Positions 17,636-26,617 are shown, numbered from the stretch's first letter. The stretch: 64,000 nt of DNA from Paraburkholderia azotifigens (GCF_007995085.1 NZ_VOQS01000003.1:2046001-2110000), one strand, 5' to 3'. Made by a program: numbers and translations. Notes: generated by a model from the sequence alone, not told the origin.

Positions 17636-18393
17636 ACATTCATGCAATCCGCGCGATCTACCGCTTCGAAATGGCGCGCACGGGACGCACGCTGATGCAG
17701 AGCATCATCGCGCCCGTCATTTCGACGTCGCTGTATTTCATCGTGTTCGGCTCGGCGATCGGCTCGCGTATCCGCGAGGTGGAAGGCATCAGCTACGGGT
17801 CGTTCATCGTGCCGGGGCTCATCATGCTGTCGCTGCTGTCGCAGAGCATTTCGAACGCGTCGTTCGGCATCTACTTTCCGCGCTTCACGGGCACGATATA
17901 CGAACTGCTGTCCGCGCCCGTGTCGTACCTCGAGATCGTGATCAGCTATGTCGGCGCGGCGGCGACCAAGTCGATCATTCTCGGTCTCATCATTCTCGCC
18001 ACGGCGGGCCTGTTCGTGCCATTGCAGATACAGCACCCGTTCTGGATGGTGGGGTTTCTCGTGTTGACGGCCATTACGTTCAGTCTGCTCGGCTTCATCA
18101 TCGGCATATGGGCCGATAACTTCGAGAAACTGCAACTCGTGCCGCTGCTCATCATCACGCCGCTGACGTTTCTCGGCGGCAGCTTCTATTCGGTCGCGAT
18201 GCTGCCGCCCGCATGGAAAGTCATCACGCTGTTCAATCCCATCGTCTATCTGATCAGCGGCTTTCGCTGGAGCTTCTTCGGACTCGCGGATGTCAGCGTC
18301 GGCATCAGTCTCGGCATGACGGCGCTGTTCCTTTGCATCTTCCTTGCGGTGATCGCGTGGATCTTCAAAACGGGCTATCGGCTCAAGTCGTAG
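17632..18393 (+). CDS. ABC-2 type permease (YadH-like)
   Basis: A 253-residue permease with six predicted membrane helices and the ABC-2 signature near the C-terminus ([19 protein letters not shown]). That signature is followed by [13 protein letters not shown]. Length and sequence pattern match YadH-type permeases. It is translationally coupled to the ATPase. The E. coli YadGH function is itself not firmly known, so only an inner-membrane export role is claimed. Confidence 0.92.
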
Positions 18394-18506
18394 TAGGATG
18401 ATCGTCGTTGGCGTGCAGCCGACATGGGAGAAGGCTGCGGCCGAATGTGGCGCCGCAGCCGTTTGACATCGCAGCACGACGCTTTTAGCGGGGCGCGAGC
18501 GACACT

Positions 18507-19736
18507 ATGGCCACGACGCAATCACGACCGCTCGGTGCATTTGCCGGGTATATCCGCAAGCACGAGGTCGAATTCACCGAACGCTGGCTGAAATCGGTGT
18601 TCAGCGACGTCGAGCTGACGGAATCCGACCGCCTGACCAACGAGCAATTGTCGGATCATGTACCCGACATACTCGATTCCATCTGCAGCGCGCTCGAGCA
18701 GCAGGATCTCGAAGAAGTCGAACCCGAGATCGAACGCAAGGCGCGGCTGCACGGCAAAATGCGCTGGAAACAGGGCTATCGCATCGACGAACTCGTGCGC
18801 GAGCTCGATCTGTTCCGCCAGACGCTGATGGGCGCGGTCGTGCAGTACGCGGAAGCGCATCCCGGTTTCTCGCGGCGTTACGAAGAACGCGCGCGCTATT
18901 TCATCGACGAGTCCGTGAGTTTCGTCACGCTGACGTCGGTGCGTGAAGTCGTGACGGAGCGCGACCGCAAGATCGACGAATACACGGGGCGGCTCGAACG
19001 CGCGAATCACGAGCTGTTACTCAAGCAGAAGCTGGTCGGCGAACTGTACGAATCGCGCATGCAGATCACGCGCAGCGTCGTGCATGACTTGCGAAATTTT
19101 CTCAACGTGTTTTCGATGGCGCTGCAACTCGTCGCGCGCGCGCCGGCAAAAACGGAAGCCGCGCTCGCGCTGGCGACCCGGCAGGCCGCCGACATGAAAG
19201 TGCTCGTCGACGAACTGGTCGAGTATTCGGTCGTGCTCGGCGACACGAATCAGCCCGCCATCGAATCCGTCGATCTGCATGCGCTGTTCGACGAACTGGT
19301 CGCCTCGTGCGGTCCGACCATCCGCGAAAAAGGGCTCGAGCTGAATGCATCGTTCGACGAACAGCTCGCGTCGGTGCAGTCGAATCGTCTGAAGCTCAAG
19401 CAGATCGCGATCAATCTGCTCACGAATGCCGTCAAGTACACGAAGGCGGGCGAGGTCACGCTCGACATGCGAGCGAGCGGCAACGACGCATGGTGTCTGC
19501 GGGTCTCGGATACGGGAGTGGGTATCGGCGCTGGCGACCGCGATCGCGTGTTCAGGGAATTCGAGCGCGCGAACGACGACGACGTGCCCGGCGCGGGTCT
19601 GGGCCTCGCGATCGTCAAGGAGTTGTGCCGCATGCTGGACGGCGAACTGCGCTTCGATTCGCAGCGCGGCGTCGGCACGACGTTCGAGATCACGTTCCCG
19701 CTGCAACTGCAGCCCGCGCGAGCGCCGGAATTCTAG
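18507..19736 (+). CDS. Sensor histidine kinase with RsbRD-like N-terminus
   Basis: A 409-residue soluble kinase without membrane segments. The N-terminal 150 residues (E-F-T-E-R-W-L-K-S-V-F-S... I-L-D-S-I-C-S-A-L... H-G-K-M-R-W-K-Q-G-Y-R-I-D-E-L-V-R-E) match the RsbRD_N / RsbT co-antagonist-like helical sensor. A coiled coil (about 155-185) leads to the H-box V-V-H-D-L-R-N-F-L-N-V-F with phospho-acceptor His near 193. The N-box is N-L-L-T-N-A-V-K-Y-T, and G1/G2 boxes D-T-G-V-G-I-G and G-A-G-L-G-L-A-I follow. No response regulator gene is adjacent, so it is an orphan kinase. Confidence 0.9.
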   Translation: MATTQSRPLGAFAGYIRKHEVEFTERWLKSVFSDVELTESDRLTNEQLSDHVPDILDSICSALEQQDLEEVEPEIERKARLHGKMRWKQGYRIDELVRELDLFRQTLMGAVVQYAEAHPGFSRRYEERARYFIDESVSFVTLTSVREVVTERDRKIDEYTGRLERANHELLLKQKLVGELYESRMQITRSVVHDLRNFLNVFSMALQLVARAPAKTEAALALATRQAADMKVLVDELVEYSVVLGDTNQPAIESVDLHALFDELVASCGPTIREKGLELNASFDEQLASVQSNRLKLKQIAINLLTNAVKYTKAGEVTLDMRASGNDAWCLRVSDTGVGIGAGDRDRVFREFERANDDDVPGAGLGLAIVKELCRMLDGELRFDSQRGVGTTFEITFPLQLQPARAPEF

Positions 19737-19746
19737 CCGTCAAAAA

Positions 19747-19774
19747 AAAGACCGGGCAGCGATGCCCGGTCTTT
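19747..19774. terminator. Bidirectional intrinsic terminator
   Basis: AAAGACCGGGCA and TGCCCGGTCTTT form a 12-bp stem with a 4-base loop. On the minus strand it is followed by eight T, a strong terminator for the oxlT/small-subunit genes; on the plus strand it ends in CTTTCTTC after the kinase gene. Confidence 0.88.
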
Positions 19775-19802
19775 CTTCAATCGATGCTGATGCTGAAGCG
19801 GC

Positions 19803-19928
19803 TTAGCCGAACAGCTTCATCGCCTGCAGCAGCGTGTTGACCACGCCCCACGTCAGCGGAATCAGCACATACAGCCAGAACACGACCATGAGGCCCTTGT
19901 TCGTCGGATGAGCGTTTTGCGTCGACAT
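19803..19928 (-). CDS. MFS transporter small subunit, 41 aa
   Basis: ATG 19928 follows an AGGAG site, and the frame encodes 41 residues: a polar N-terminus M-S-T-Q-N-A-H-P-T-N-K-G, one hydrophobic helix (L-M-V-V-F-W-L-Y-V-L-I-P-L-T-W-G-V-V), then a short amphipathic tail ending K-L-F-G. Single-helix proteins of this size with the V-F-W-L-Y-V-x-I-P-L-x-W-G pattern are known next to oxalate/formate-type MFS genes and are annotated as MFS small subunits. It lies 22 bases after the oxlT stop on the same strand and just before the terminator, so it is co-transcribed. Its role (stability or gating of the antiporter) is not established. Confidence 0.85.
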   Translation of the reverse strand: MSTQNAHPTNKGLMVVFWLYVLIPLTWGVVNTLLQAMKLFG

Positions 19929-19950
19929 TGTCTTTCTCCTGTGTCGGGCC

Positions 19951-21354
19951 TTATTTGGCGGATGCGAGTTGCGCGTCCGTCATGTGATGCTTTTCGTTCA
20001 CGTGCTTCACGAGCAGGTTGCAGATGAAGCCGATGACGAGCAGCACGGTCATGATGTGCACGGTCATCGTGTAGGCGTCTGCCTTGGCGACGCCATGTGC
20101 GACCTGATAGGCGCGGATGTAGTTGACGAGCACGGGGCCGGCGACGCCCGCGGCCGCCCACGCCGTCAGCAGACGGCCGTGAATGCCGCCGACGAACGCG
20201 GTGCCGAACATGTCGGCGAGGTACGCGGGCACGGTCGAGAAGCCGCCGCCGTACATCGACAGAATCACGCAGTAGCACAGCACGAAGAGGGCGATGTTGC
20301 CCGATGCCGCGAAGCTCGGCACGAGCCAGTACAGCACGGCGCCCAGCGCGAAGAAGATGAAGTACGTGTTCTTGCGGCCCACGTAATCCGACGCCGAGGC
20401 CCACACGAAGCGGCCGCCCATGTTGAAGAGCGACAGCAGGCCGACGAAGCCCGCGGCTGCCGCGGCGCTGACCGTGTTCTTGAAGCTCTCCTGGATCATC
20501 ACCGACGCCTGGCCGAGAATGCCGATGCCCGCCGTCACGTTCAGGAACAGCACCAGCCAGATCAGATAGAACTGGGGCGTCTTCAGCGCCTGATCGATAT
20601 GCACGTGGTTGCGCGTGATCATCTTCGTCGCCGTGGTCGCGGGCGGCGTCCAGCCGGCCGGCTTCCAGTCTGCGGGCGGAACGCGGATCGCGAGCGAACC
20701 GATCGTCATCGAGATGAAGTACGCAATGCCGAGCACGATGAACGTTTCAGCCACGCCGATGCTCGTCGCGCTCTTGAAGTGGTTCATCAGTGCGACGGAC
20801 AGCGGTGCGGCGATCATCGCGCCGCCGCCGAAGCCCATGATCGCCATGCCCGTCGCCATGCCGCGGCGGTCCGGGAACCAGCGGATCAGCGTCGACACGG
20901 GCGACACGTAGCCGAGCCCAAGCCCGATTCCGCCGAGCACGCCATAGCCGAGATACAGCAGCGCAATCTGGTGAATCCACACGCCGATCGCCGAGACGAT
21001 GAAGCCGCCGCCGAAGCAGCAGGCCGCCGTGAACATCGTGCGGCGCGGGCCGACTTTTTCGAGCCACTTGCCGGCAAATGCCGCCGACAGGCCGAGAAAC
21101 ACGATGGCCAGCGAGAAGATCCAGCCGAGTGCGGTCAGCGACCAGTCGTCCGGTGCGGACTGCGTGATGCCGATGACTTTGGTGAGCGGCCCGTTGAACA
21201 CGGAGAACGCATAGGCCTGACCGATACACAGATGTACGGCGAGGGCGGCAGGCGGCACCATCCAGCGGGAAAAGCCAGGTTGGGCGATCGTTGCCTGTTT
21301 GGCAAAGAATGATGGCGAGCGGGCGTCGCCGCCGGGCTCAGTAATGCTGCTCAT
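19951..21354 (-). CDS. oxlT: Oxalate/formate antiporter, copy 1
   Basis: A 467-residue MFS protein with 12 predicted helices. The N-terminal A-Y-A-F-S-V-F-N-G-P-L-T-K helix and the Y-V-S-P-V-S-T-L-I-R-W-F-P-D-R-R-G motif are typical of OxlT-family antiporters, which exchange external oxalate for internal formate. The G-G-R-F-V-W-A-S-A-S-D-Y-V-G-R-K loop is the second MFS motif A. It is longer than O. formigenes OxlT (418) by an N-terminal extension (S-S-I-T-E-P-G-G-D-A-R-S-P-S-F-F) and a longer central loop. It is grouped with a small subunit, a GntR regulator, sucCD and frc. Without the decarboxylase in view, the exact exchange partners are inferred. Confidence 0.85.
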   Translation of the reverse strand: MSSITEPGGDARSPSFFAKQATIAQPGFSRWMVPPAALAVHLCIGQAYAFSVFNGPLTKVIGITQSAPDDWSLTALGWIFSLAIVFLGLSAAFAGKWLEKVGPRRTMFTAACCFGGGFIVSAIGVWIHQIALLYLGYGVLGGIGLGLGYVSPVSTLIRWFPDRRGMATGMAIMGFGGGAMIAAPLSVALMNHFKSATSIGVAETFIVLGIAYFISMTIGSLAIRVPPADWKPAGWTPPATTATKMITRNHVHIDQALKTPQFYLIWLVLFLNVTAGIGILGQASVMIQESFKNTVSAAAAAGFVGLLSLFNMGGRFVWASASDYVGRKNTYFIFFALGAVLYWLVPSFAASGNIALFVLCYCVILSMYGGGFSTVPAYLADMFGTAFVGGIHGRLLTAWAAAGVAGPVLVNYIRAYQVAHGVAKADAYTMTVHIMTVLLVIGFICNLLVKHVNEKHHMTDAQLASAK

Positions 21355-21957
21355 GGTCGGTCTCCGATCGGGCTAAACGTCTGGTTATCGGTTGCAATTG
21401 CCGAAACTTGAGCTAACGCAAGTTTCATCGCATATGCTGGGCTGCAACATATTAAAACTGTGCTAGCGGGTGGCCAGATTCGGCAATGGCGAGACGATAG
21501 GTGCACCCGACCCGCTTTGCAATATGAGAATTAAATGCATATGGAAGCGCCCGGAAGGGTTGTGCGAAGCGGGATGCAGCGATTTCAAGCGACATCGGGC
21601 CGCAGGTGACGGCGTGACGCAGCATGCGCAGGCATTGAGTTTGTCGGCGAATCGATTCGGGCGTGCGTATTGCTGCGTAAGCACATGGAAAGGCTTTTCG
21701 GCCGTTTCCTGGGATTCGGGTTCACCCTCTATTTTTCCGTCGACGAGCCCGCCCAAAAGTACAGTTCGCGCCACAGGAAAAAAGTACAGTTTCCCGCCCG
21801 ACGTCCAGCCGTCGCGGTTCCGCGCCCGGCGTGCTAACTTCAGACTGTTGTCGCCGCTGAACAACAGTATTTGATATATCACATACAAGATACTTGATTT
21901 TTGTCGCGACGCAGCATATGATTGAGTCATCCAATCACTTAATGACGGGAGCATCAA
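21355..21957. promoter_or_regulatory. Divergent promoter region between oxlT copy 1 and the gntR operon
   Basis: About 600 bp without a convincing gene. It contains the operator-like 15-mer at 21872-21886 and two direct copies of AAAGTACAGTT (21755-21765 and 21781-21791, 26 bases apart), the second preceded by an A-run. ORFs on either strand here have atypical composition. The region is noticeably more AT-rich between 21,780 and 21,960 than its surroundings, as expected of a promoter. Confidence 0.5.
21872..21886 (+). promoter_or_regulatory. Putative GntR operator, site 1
   Basis: TGATATATCACATAC, 71 bases upstream of the small gene that precedes gntR. The same 15-mer occurs upstream of sucC (reverse orientation) and, with one change, upstream of frc. 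It includes the near-palindrome TGTGATATATCACA (here TTTGATATATCACA), the kind of dyad expected for an FCD-type GntR dimer. Confidence 0.7.
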
Positions 21958-22173
21958 ATGGATTTCGTGTCGCTCGCATTCTTCGCCGTAGCTGTCGTGG
22001 GCCTGGGTTCGGCCGCAACCGTGCTGCTGACCCGCTGGATTCCGCAGGATGTCGCCGAACTGGCCTCGAAGCACGGCCGTTATGTCGGTCTGCAAGCCGC
22101 CACGGTGCGTGAAGCCACGCCGTACCGCGCACGTGTCGAAGCCGCGATGGGCGCGGTCGGCTCGTCGAACTAA
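21958..22173 (+). CDS. Small membrane-anchored hypothetical protein
   Basis: A 71-residue protein from ATG 21958 with GGGAG 7 bases upstream. One hydrophobic helix (V-S-L-A-F-F-A-V-A-V-V-G-L-G-S-A-A-T-V-L-L) at residues 4-24 is followed by a polar tail of about 45 residues. It lies 14 bases before the gntR gene, downstream of the operator-like site, so the two probably form an operon under the regulator's own control. No family was recognised. The clean start signal and position make it likely to be real. Confidence 0.6.
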   Translation: MDFVSLAFFAVAVVGLGSAATVLLTRWIPQDVAELASKHGRYVGLQAATVREATPYRARVEAAMGAVGSSN

Positions 22174-22187
22174 GGTCGAACCCAGCA

Positions 22188-22889
22188 GTGGCCACACCCG
22201 CACTGAACCTGCCTCTGGCGCTGCAGCCCATCGGCAACAGCGCCAGCCTCCGCGATCAGGCTTACGCGTTGTTGCGTCAAGCCATCGCGGATGCCGATAT
22301 TTACGCGTCGAACGAAGAAATTCGCCTCGACGAGCGCGCGCTGAGCGAATCGCTGGGCGTGAGCCGCACGCCCGTGCGCGAGGCGATGACGTTACTCGAG
22401 CAGGAAGGTTTTCTCCGCATGGTGCCGAGGCGCGGCATTTATATTGTGCGCAAGAGCAAGCGCGAGATCGTCGAGATGATCCAGATGTGGGCCGCGCTCG
22501 AAAGCATGGCCGCGCGTCTCGCCACCTTGCACGCGTCGGACGAAGAGATCGCGAAGCTGCGTCACATGTTCGACCAGTTCCGCGATTCGACGCCGGCAGA
22601 ACACATCGCCGAATATTCGAATGCGAACATCGCGTTCCATCAGGCGATCGTCGAGCTGTCGAAGTCGCAGATCATTCTCGACACCATCAAGAACATCTTC
22701 ATCCACGTGCGCGCGATTCGCCGCATGACGATTTCGCAGAGCGACCGCGCGTCGCGCTCGATCGTCGACCACCTGCGCATCATCGAAGCACTGGAAAAGC
22801 GCGATACGGAACTCGCCGAGCGTCTCGTGCGCGAGCACTCGCTGGGGCTGGCCGCGTTTGTCGAAGCGAATTGCGATTTTCTCGACTGA
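22188..22889 (+). CDS. GntR-family regulator (FadR/FCD type) of the oxalate genes
   Basis: A 233-residue regulator starting at GTG 22188. The N-terminal winged helix (about 20-85) reads L-R-D-Q-A-Y-A-L-L-R-Q-A-I... L-S-E-S-L-G-V-S-R-T-P-V-R-E-A-M-T-L-L-E-Q-E-G-F-L, the GntR signature. The all-helical FCD ligand domain follows, with metal-binding His candidates in A-F-H-Q-A-I-V and V-D-H-L-R-I-I-E-A-L and V-R-E-H-S near 205. It sits between oxlT and sucCD. The conserved 15-mer before its operon, before sucC and before frc suggests it controls all three; the effector (oxalate or a CoA thioester) is unknown. Confidence 0.88.
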   Translation: MATPALNLPLALQPIGNSASLRDQAYALLRQAIADADIYASNEEIRLDERALSESLGVSRTPVREAMTLLEQEGFLRMVPRRGIYIVRKSKREIVEMIQMWAALESMAARLATLHASDEEIAKLRHMFDQFRDSTPAEHIAEYSNANIAFHQAIVELSKSQIILDTIKNIFIHVRAIRRMTISQSDRASRSIVDHLRIIEALEKRDTELAERLVREHSLGLAAFVEANCDFLD

Positions 22890-22915
22890 GCGCGCGCTGC
22901 AGGAAGGTTCAGTTC

Positions 22916-22951
22916 AAAAAACCAGCGGACCGAAAAGTCCGCTGGTTTTTT
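22916..22951. terminator. Bidirectional terminator between gntR and sucD
   Basis: AAAAAACCAGCGGAC and GTCCGCTGGTTTTTT form a long stem with a short CGAAAA-type loop, with T-runs on both strands, between two convergent genes. Confidence 0.92.
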
Positions 22952-22965
22952 ACATCCTCACATCG

Positions 22966-23838
22966 TTACTGAAAGGCCTTGAGCATCGTCTCGCCGAGCG
23001 CCGCCGGCGACTGCGCGACGTGAATACCCGCCGCGCGCATCGCGTCGATCTTCGCGCCCGCCGTGCCTTTGCCGCCCGAAATGATCGCGCCCGCATGTCC
23101 CATCCGCCGTCCGGGCGGCGCGCTCGTGCCGGCGATGAAACCGACCACGGGCTTGTTCGTGCGCGAGTCCTTGATGAACTGAGCCGCGTCTTCTTCCGCG
23201 GAGCCGCCGATTTCGCCGATCATGATGATGCCTTCCGTGTCGTCGTCGGCGAGGAACATCTCCAGGCAGTCGATGAAGTTCGTGCCGTTGACGGGATCGC
23301 CGCCAATGCCGATGCACGTCGTCTGTCCGAGGCCCGCCGCGGTGGTTTGCGCGACGGCTTCGTAGGTCAGCGTGCCCGAGCGCGATACCACACCGATCTT
23401 GCCCGGCCGGTGAATGTGCCCCGGCATGATGCCGATCTTGCACTGGCCCGGCGTGATGACGCCCGGGCAGTTCGGCCCGATCAGACGCGTCGCCGAACCG
23501 GCCAGCGCGCGCTTGACGCGAACCATGTCGATCACGGGAATGCCTTCCGTGATGCAGACGACGAGCGGGATTTCGGCATCGACGGCTTCGAGAATCGCGT
23601 CGGCGGCCATCGGCGGCGGCACGTAGATCACGGACGCATTCGCGCCCGTTGCGCCGACGGCATCGGCGACGGTATCGAACACGGGCAGACCCAGATGCGA
23701 CGTGCCGCCCTTGCCGGGCGTGACGCCGCCGACCATCTGCGTGCCGTATGCGACGGCCTGCTCGGAGTGAAACGTGCCCTGCGAGCCGGTGAAGCCCTGG
23801 CAGATCACCTTGGTATTGCGATCGATCAGTACGGCCAT
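22966..23838 (-). CDS. sucD: Succinate-CoA ligase-type alpha subunit
   Basis: A 290-residue CoA-binding subunit. The N-terminal CoA domain has [14 protein letters not shown]. The ligase-CoA domain has [13 protein letters not shown] and the phosphohistidine loop [13 protein letters not shown] with His near 247. With SucC it forms acyl-CoA from succinate (or malate), ATP and CoA. It starts one base after the sucC stop. Its place beside frc and oxlT, not next to sdh/sucAB genes, suggests a dedicated paralogue. Malate-CoA ligase (MtkB) has the same architecture and cannot be excluded by eye. Confidence 0.9.
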   Translation of the reverse strand: MAVLIDRNTKVICQGFTGSQGTFHSEQAVAYGTQMVGGVTPGKGGTSHLGLPVFDTVADAVGATGANASVIYVPPPMAADAILEAVDAEIPLVVCITEGIPVIDMVRVKRALAGSATRLIGPNCPGVITPGQCKIGIMPGHIHRPGKIGVVSRSGTLTYEAVAQTTAAGLGQTTCIGIGGDPVNGTNFIDCLEMFLADDDTEGIIMIGEIGGSAEEDAAQFIKDSRTNKPVVGFIAGTSAPPGRRMGHAGAIISGGKGTAGAKIDAMRAAGIHVAQSPAALGETMLKAFQ

Positions 23839-23839
23839 G

Positions 23840-25063
23840 TCAGTTTGCCTCCGTCGCGGCTGCCGCGTGGTTCTTGTCCTTGACTGCGGCGACCACTTTG
23901 CTCGCCGCGTCGGCGAGGTGATCGGCTGAGAGAATGGGCAGGCCCGAGTCGCGCAGAATCTGTTTGCCGAGTTCGACGTTCGTGCCTTCCAGCCGCACCA
24001 CGAGCGGCACGCGCAGATCCACTTCGCGCGCGGCGCTCACCACGCCTTCCGCGATCACGTCGCAGCGCATGATGCCGCCGAAGATGTTGACCAGAATTCC
24101 TTCGACTTTCGGATCGCGCAGAATCAGACGGAACGCGGTTGCGACGCGCTCCCTGGTCGCGCCGCCGCCGACATCGAGAAAGTTCGCCGGCTCGCCGCCA
24201 TAGAGCTTGATGATGTCCATCGTCGCCATCGCGAGGCCCGCGCCGTTCACCATGCAGCCGATGTTGCCGTCGAGCGTCACGTAGTTGAGGCCGTGCTTCG
24301 CGGCTTCGAGTTCGGCGGCGTCTTCTTCGGCTTCGTCGCGCAGCGCTTCGATGAGCGGATGACGGAAGAGGGCGTTGTCGTCGAAATTGATCTTCGCGTC
24401 GAGTGCGATCACGTCGCCTTGCTGCGTGACGACGAGCGGATTGATCTCGACGATCGACGCGTCCAGTTCGACGAACGCGCGGTACGCGTTGGCGATGAAC
24501 TGCGTCGCCGACTTCACCTGCTTGCCCGTCAGTCCGAGACCGAAGGCGAGCTGGCGCGCGTGGAACGGCTGCAGGCCCGTCGCCGGGTCGATTGCGACCT
24601 TGAGGATTTTCTCGGGCGTGTGCGCGGCGACTTCCTCGATCTCCATGCCGCCTTCCGTCGACGCCATCACCGTGATGCGCGACGTGCTGCGGTCGATCAG
24701 CATGCCGAGATACAGCTCGCGTTCGATCGCGCAGCCTTCCTCGACATATACGCGTTTCACTTCGCGGCCCGCCGGTCCCGTCTGCTTCGTGACGAGCACG
24801 TGCGACAGCATCTGCGCGGCATTCGAACCGACGTCGCTGACCGTTTCCACGACGCGCACGCCGCCTTTGCCGTTCGGATCGTCGGTGAAGCGGCCTGCGC
24901 CGCGCCCGCCCGCATGAATCTGCGACTTGACGACCCACACCGCGCCGCCCAGCGCGAGCGCCGCGTCTTCGGCTTCCTGCGGCGTGAACGCGACGCGACC
25001 GTTCGGCACGGCGACGCCATAGCCTTTCAGCAGTTCCTTCGCCTGATATTCGTGGATATTCAC
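23840..25063 (-). CDS. sucC: Succinate-CoA ligase-type beta subunit
   Basis: A 407-residue ATP-grasp subunit, somewhat longer than E. coli SucC (388), beginning [20 protein letters not shown]. Conserved features are [48 protein letters not shown] and [10 protein letters not shown]. An acidic insert ([10 protein letters not shown]) lies near 245 and the C-terminus is Ala-rich. The start is a GTG at 25063 with a GAGGAGA site. An operator-like 15-mer lies 74-88 bases upstream. It could be a malate-CoA ligase beta subunit instead; the oxalate context suggests it supplies the CoA ester used by Frc. Confidence 0.9.
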   Translation of the reverse strand: MNIHEYQAKELLKGYGVAVPNGRVAFTPQEAEDAALALGGAVWVVKSQIHAGGRGAGRFTDDPNGKGGVRVVETVSDVGSNAAQMLSHVLVTKQTGPAGREVKRVYVEEGCAIERELYLGMLIDRSTSRITVMASTEGGMEIEEVAAHTPEKILKVAIDPATGLQPFHARQLAFGLGLTGKQVKSATQFIANAYRAFVELDASIVEINPLVVTQQGDVIALDAKINFDDNALFRHPLIEALRDEAEEDAAELEAAKHGLNYVTLDGNIGCMVNGAGLAMATMDIIKLYGGEPANFLDVGGGATRERVATAFRLILRDPKVEGILVNIFGGIMRCDVIAEGVVSAAREVDLRVPLVVRLEGTNVELGKQILRDSGLPILSADHLADAASKVVAAVKDKNHAAAATEAN

Positions 25064-25136
25064 CTGTCTCCTCGCTGGTTGAATTCGACGCCTGACGGCG
25101 TAAAAGAGTGGGCGGTCGGCTCAGGGTAGAAATATG

Positions 25137-25151
25137 GTATGTGATATATCA
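25137..25151 (-). promoter_or_regulatory. Putative GntR operator, site 2 (sucCD)
   Basis: GTATGTGATATATCA, the exact reverse complement of the site-1 15-mer, 74 bases upstream of the sucC GTG. The dyad TGTGATATATCAGA deviates from a perfect palindrome at one position. Confidence 0.75.
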
Positions 25152-25298
25152 GAGTTACTCAAGCGGAGAAACGGATCGGGGTTTTCCCTTTGTGAAATTG
25201 CCGCTTAATTTCCGTTTCGGTCGCGATGCCTTGTCAGTAAAGGCTTCAGACGTTTTTACGGGATTCTGCTTACGGAAGTGAAAGCGCTTGCAGCGATT

Positions 25299-25313
25299 AG
25301 ATATATCACATAC
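25299..25313 (+). promoter_or_regulatory. Putative GntR operator, site 3 (frc)
   Basis: AGATATATCACATAC matches the site-1 15-mer at 14 of 15 bases and ends 56 bases upstream of the frc ATG. It is oriented opposite to site 2. Confidence 0.75.
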
Positions 25314-25369
25314 CGTATTGAACAAGGACGATCGAAATAAGAGCGTCAAGTGCTCGGAAGGGAGACAAC

Positions 25370-26617
25370 ATGGGCAAAGCACTCGACGGTGTGCGCATTC
25401 TCGATTTCACGCACGTGCAATCGGGGCCGACCTGCACGCAGCTGCTCGCATGGTTCGGCGCGGACGTGATCAAGGTGGAGCGCGCAGGCGCAGGCGACAT
25501 CACGCGCGAACAGCTGCGCGATGTGCCGGACGCCGACAGCCTGTACTTCACGATGCTCAACCACAACAAGCGTTCGGTGACCATCGACACGAAGAACCCC
25601 GAAGGCAAGCTCGTGCTCGAGGCGCTGATCCAGAAGTGCGACGTGCTGGTGGAGAACTTCGCGCCGGGCGCGCTCGATCGCATGGGTTTCACGTGGGAGC
25701 GCATCCAGGAACTCAATCCGAAGATGATCGTGGCGTCCGTGAAGGGCTTCGGTCCCGGTCCGTACGAAGATTGCAAGGTCTACGAGAACGTCGCGCAGTG
25801 CGTGGGCGGCGCGGCGTCGACGACGGGCTTCGACGATGGTCCGCCCGTCGTGACGGGTGCGCAGATCGGCGACAGCGGCACGGGTCTGCATCTGGCGCTT
25901 GGCATCGTCACGGCGCTCTACCAGCGCACGATGACGGGCCGCGGCCAGAAGGTGCTCGCGGCGATGCAGGACGGCGTGCTGAACCTGTGCCGCGTGAAGC
26001 TGCGCGACCAGCAGCGTCTGGAGCGCACGGGCGTGATGAAGGAGTACCCGCAATATCCGAACGGCACGTTTGGCGAAGCCGTGCCGCGTGCGGGCAATGC
26101 ATCGGGCGGCGGACAGCCGGGCTGGATTCTCAAGTGCAAGGGCTGGGAGCACGATCCGAACGCGTACATCTACTTCATTACGCAAGCCCCTGTGTGGGTG
26201 AAGATCTGCAACGTGATCGGCAAGGAAGAGTGGGCGACGGATCCTGAGTACGCGACGCCGAATGCACGCCTGCCGCGCCTGAAGGAAATCTTCGCGGAAG
26301 TCGAGCGCTGGACGATGACGAAGACGAAGTTCGAGGCGATGGAAATCCTCAACAAGTACGACATTCCGTGCGGCCCGATTCTGTCGATGAAGGAAATCGC
26401 AGACGACGAATCGCTGCGTAAGACAGGCACGATCGTCGAAGTCGATCACCCGGTGCGCGGCAAGTATCTGACGGTGGGCAATCCGATCAAGCTGTCGGAC
26501 AGCCCGACGGAAGTGACGCGTTCGCCGCTGCTCGGCGAACACACCGACGAAGTGATGGCCGAACTCGGCTATTCGCCGGCACAGATCGAAGCGCTCAGGA
26601 CAGCAGGCGCGATCTGA
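25370..26617 (+). CDS. frc: Formyl-CoA:oxalate CoA-transferase
   Basis: A 415-residue class III CoA-transferase (CaiB/BaiF family). It starts [19 protein letters not shown]. The catalytic Asp168 lies in [10 protein letters not shown], equivalent to Asp169 of the O. formigenes enzyme, and the glycine loop A-S-G-G-G-Q-P-G-W covers the active site. It moves CoA from formyl-CoA (or another CoA ester) onto oxalate in the cytoplasm. The usual partner oxc (oxalyl-CoA decarboxylase) is not in this window. A GGGAG site precedes ATG 25370. Regulation by the GntR protein is inferred from the shared operator. Confidence 0.95.
   Translation: MGKALDGVRILDFTHVQSGPTCTQLLAWFGADVIKVERAGAGDITREQLRDVPDADSLYFTMLNHNKRSVTIDTKNPEGKLVLEALIQKCDVLVENFAPGALDRMGFTWERIQELNPKMIVASVKGFGPGPYEDCKVYENVAQCVGGAASTTGFDDGPPVVTGAQIGDSGTGLHLALGIVTALYQRTMTGRGQKVLAAMQDGVLNLCRVKLRDQQRLERTGVMKEYPQYPNGTFGEAVPRAGNASGGGQPGWILKCKGWEHDPNAYIYFITQAPVWVKICNVIGKEEWATDPEYATPNARLPRLKEIFAEVERWTMTKTKFEAMEILNKYDIPCGPILSMKEIADDESLRKTGTIVEVDHPVRGKYLTVGNPIKLSDSPTEVTRSPLLGEHTDEVMAELGYSPAQIEALRTAGAI

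Larger units (their letters stand above)
25064..25369. promoter_or_regulatory. Divergent sucCD / frc promoter region
   Basis: A 306-bp gap between divergently transcribed sucC and frc, AT-richer than the genes around it. It contains two inverted copies of the operator-like 15-mer, one near each start. No ORF with a ribosome site was seen. Confidence 0.7.

Noticed and set aside
21463..22203. Minus-strand ORF across the oxlT/gntR intergenic region
   Set aside because: It covers the operator region and the small plus-strand gene, has no ribosome site and no recognisable domain.
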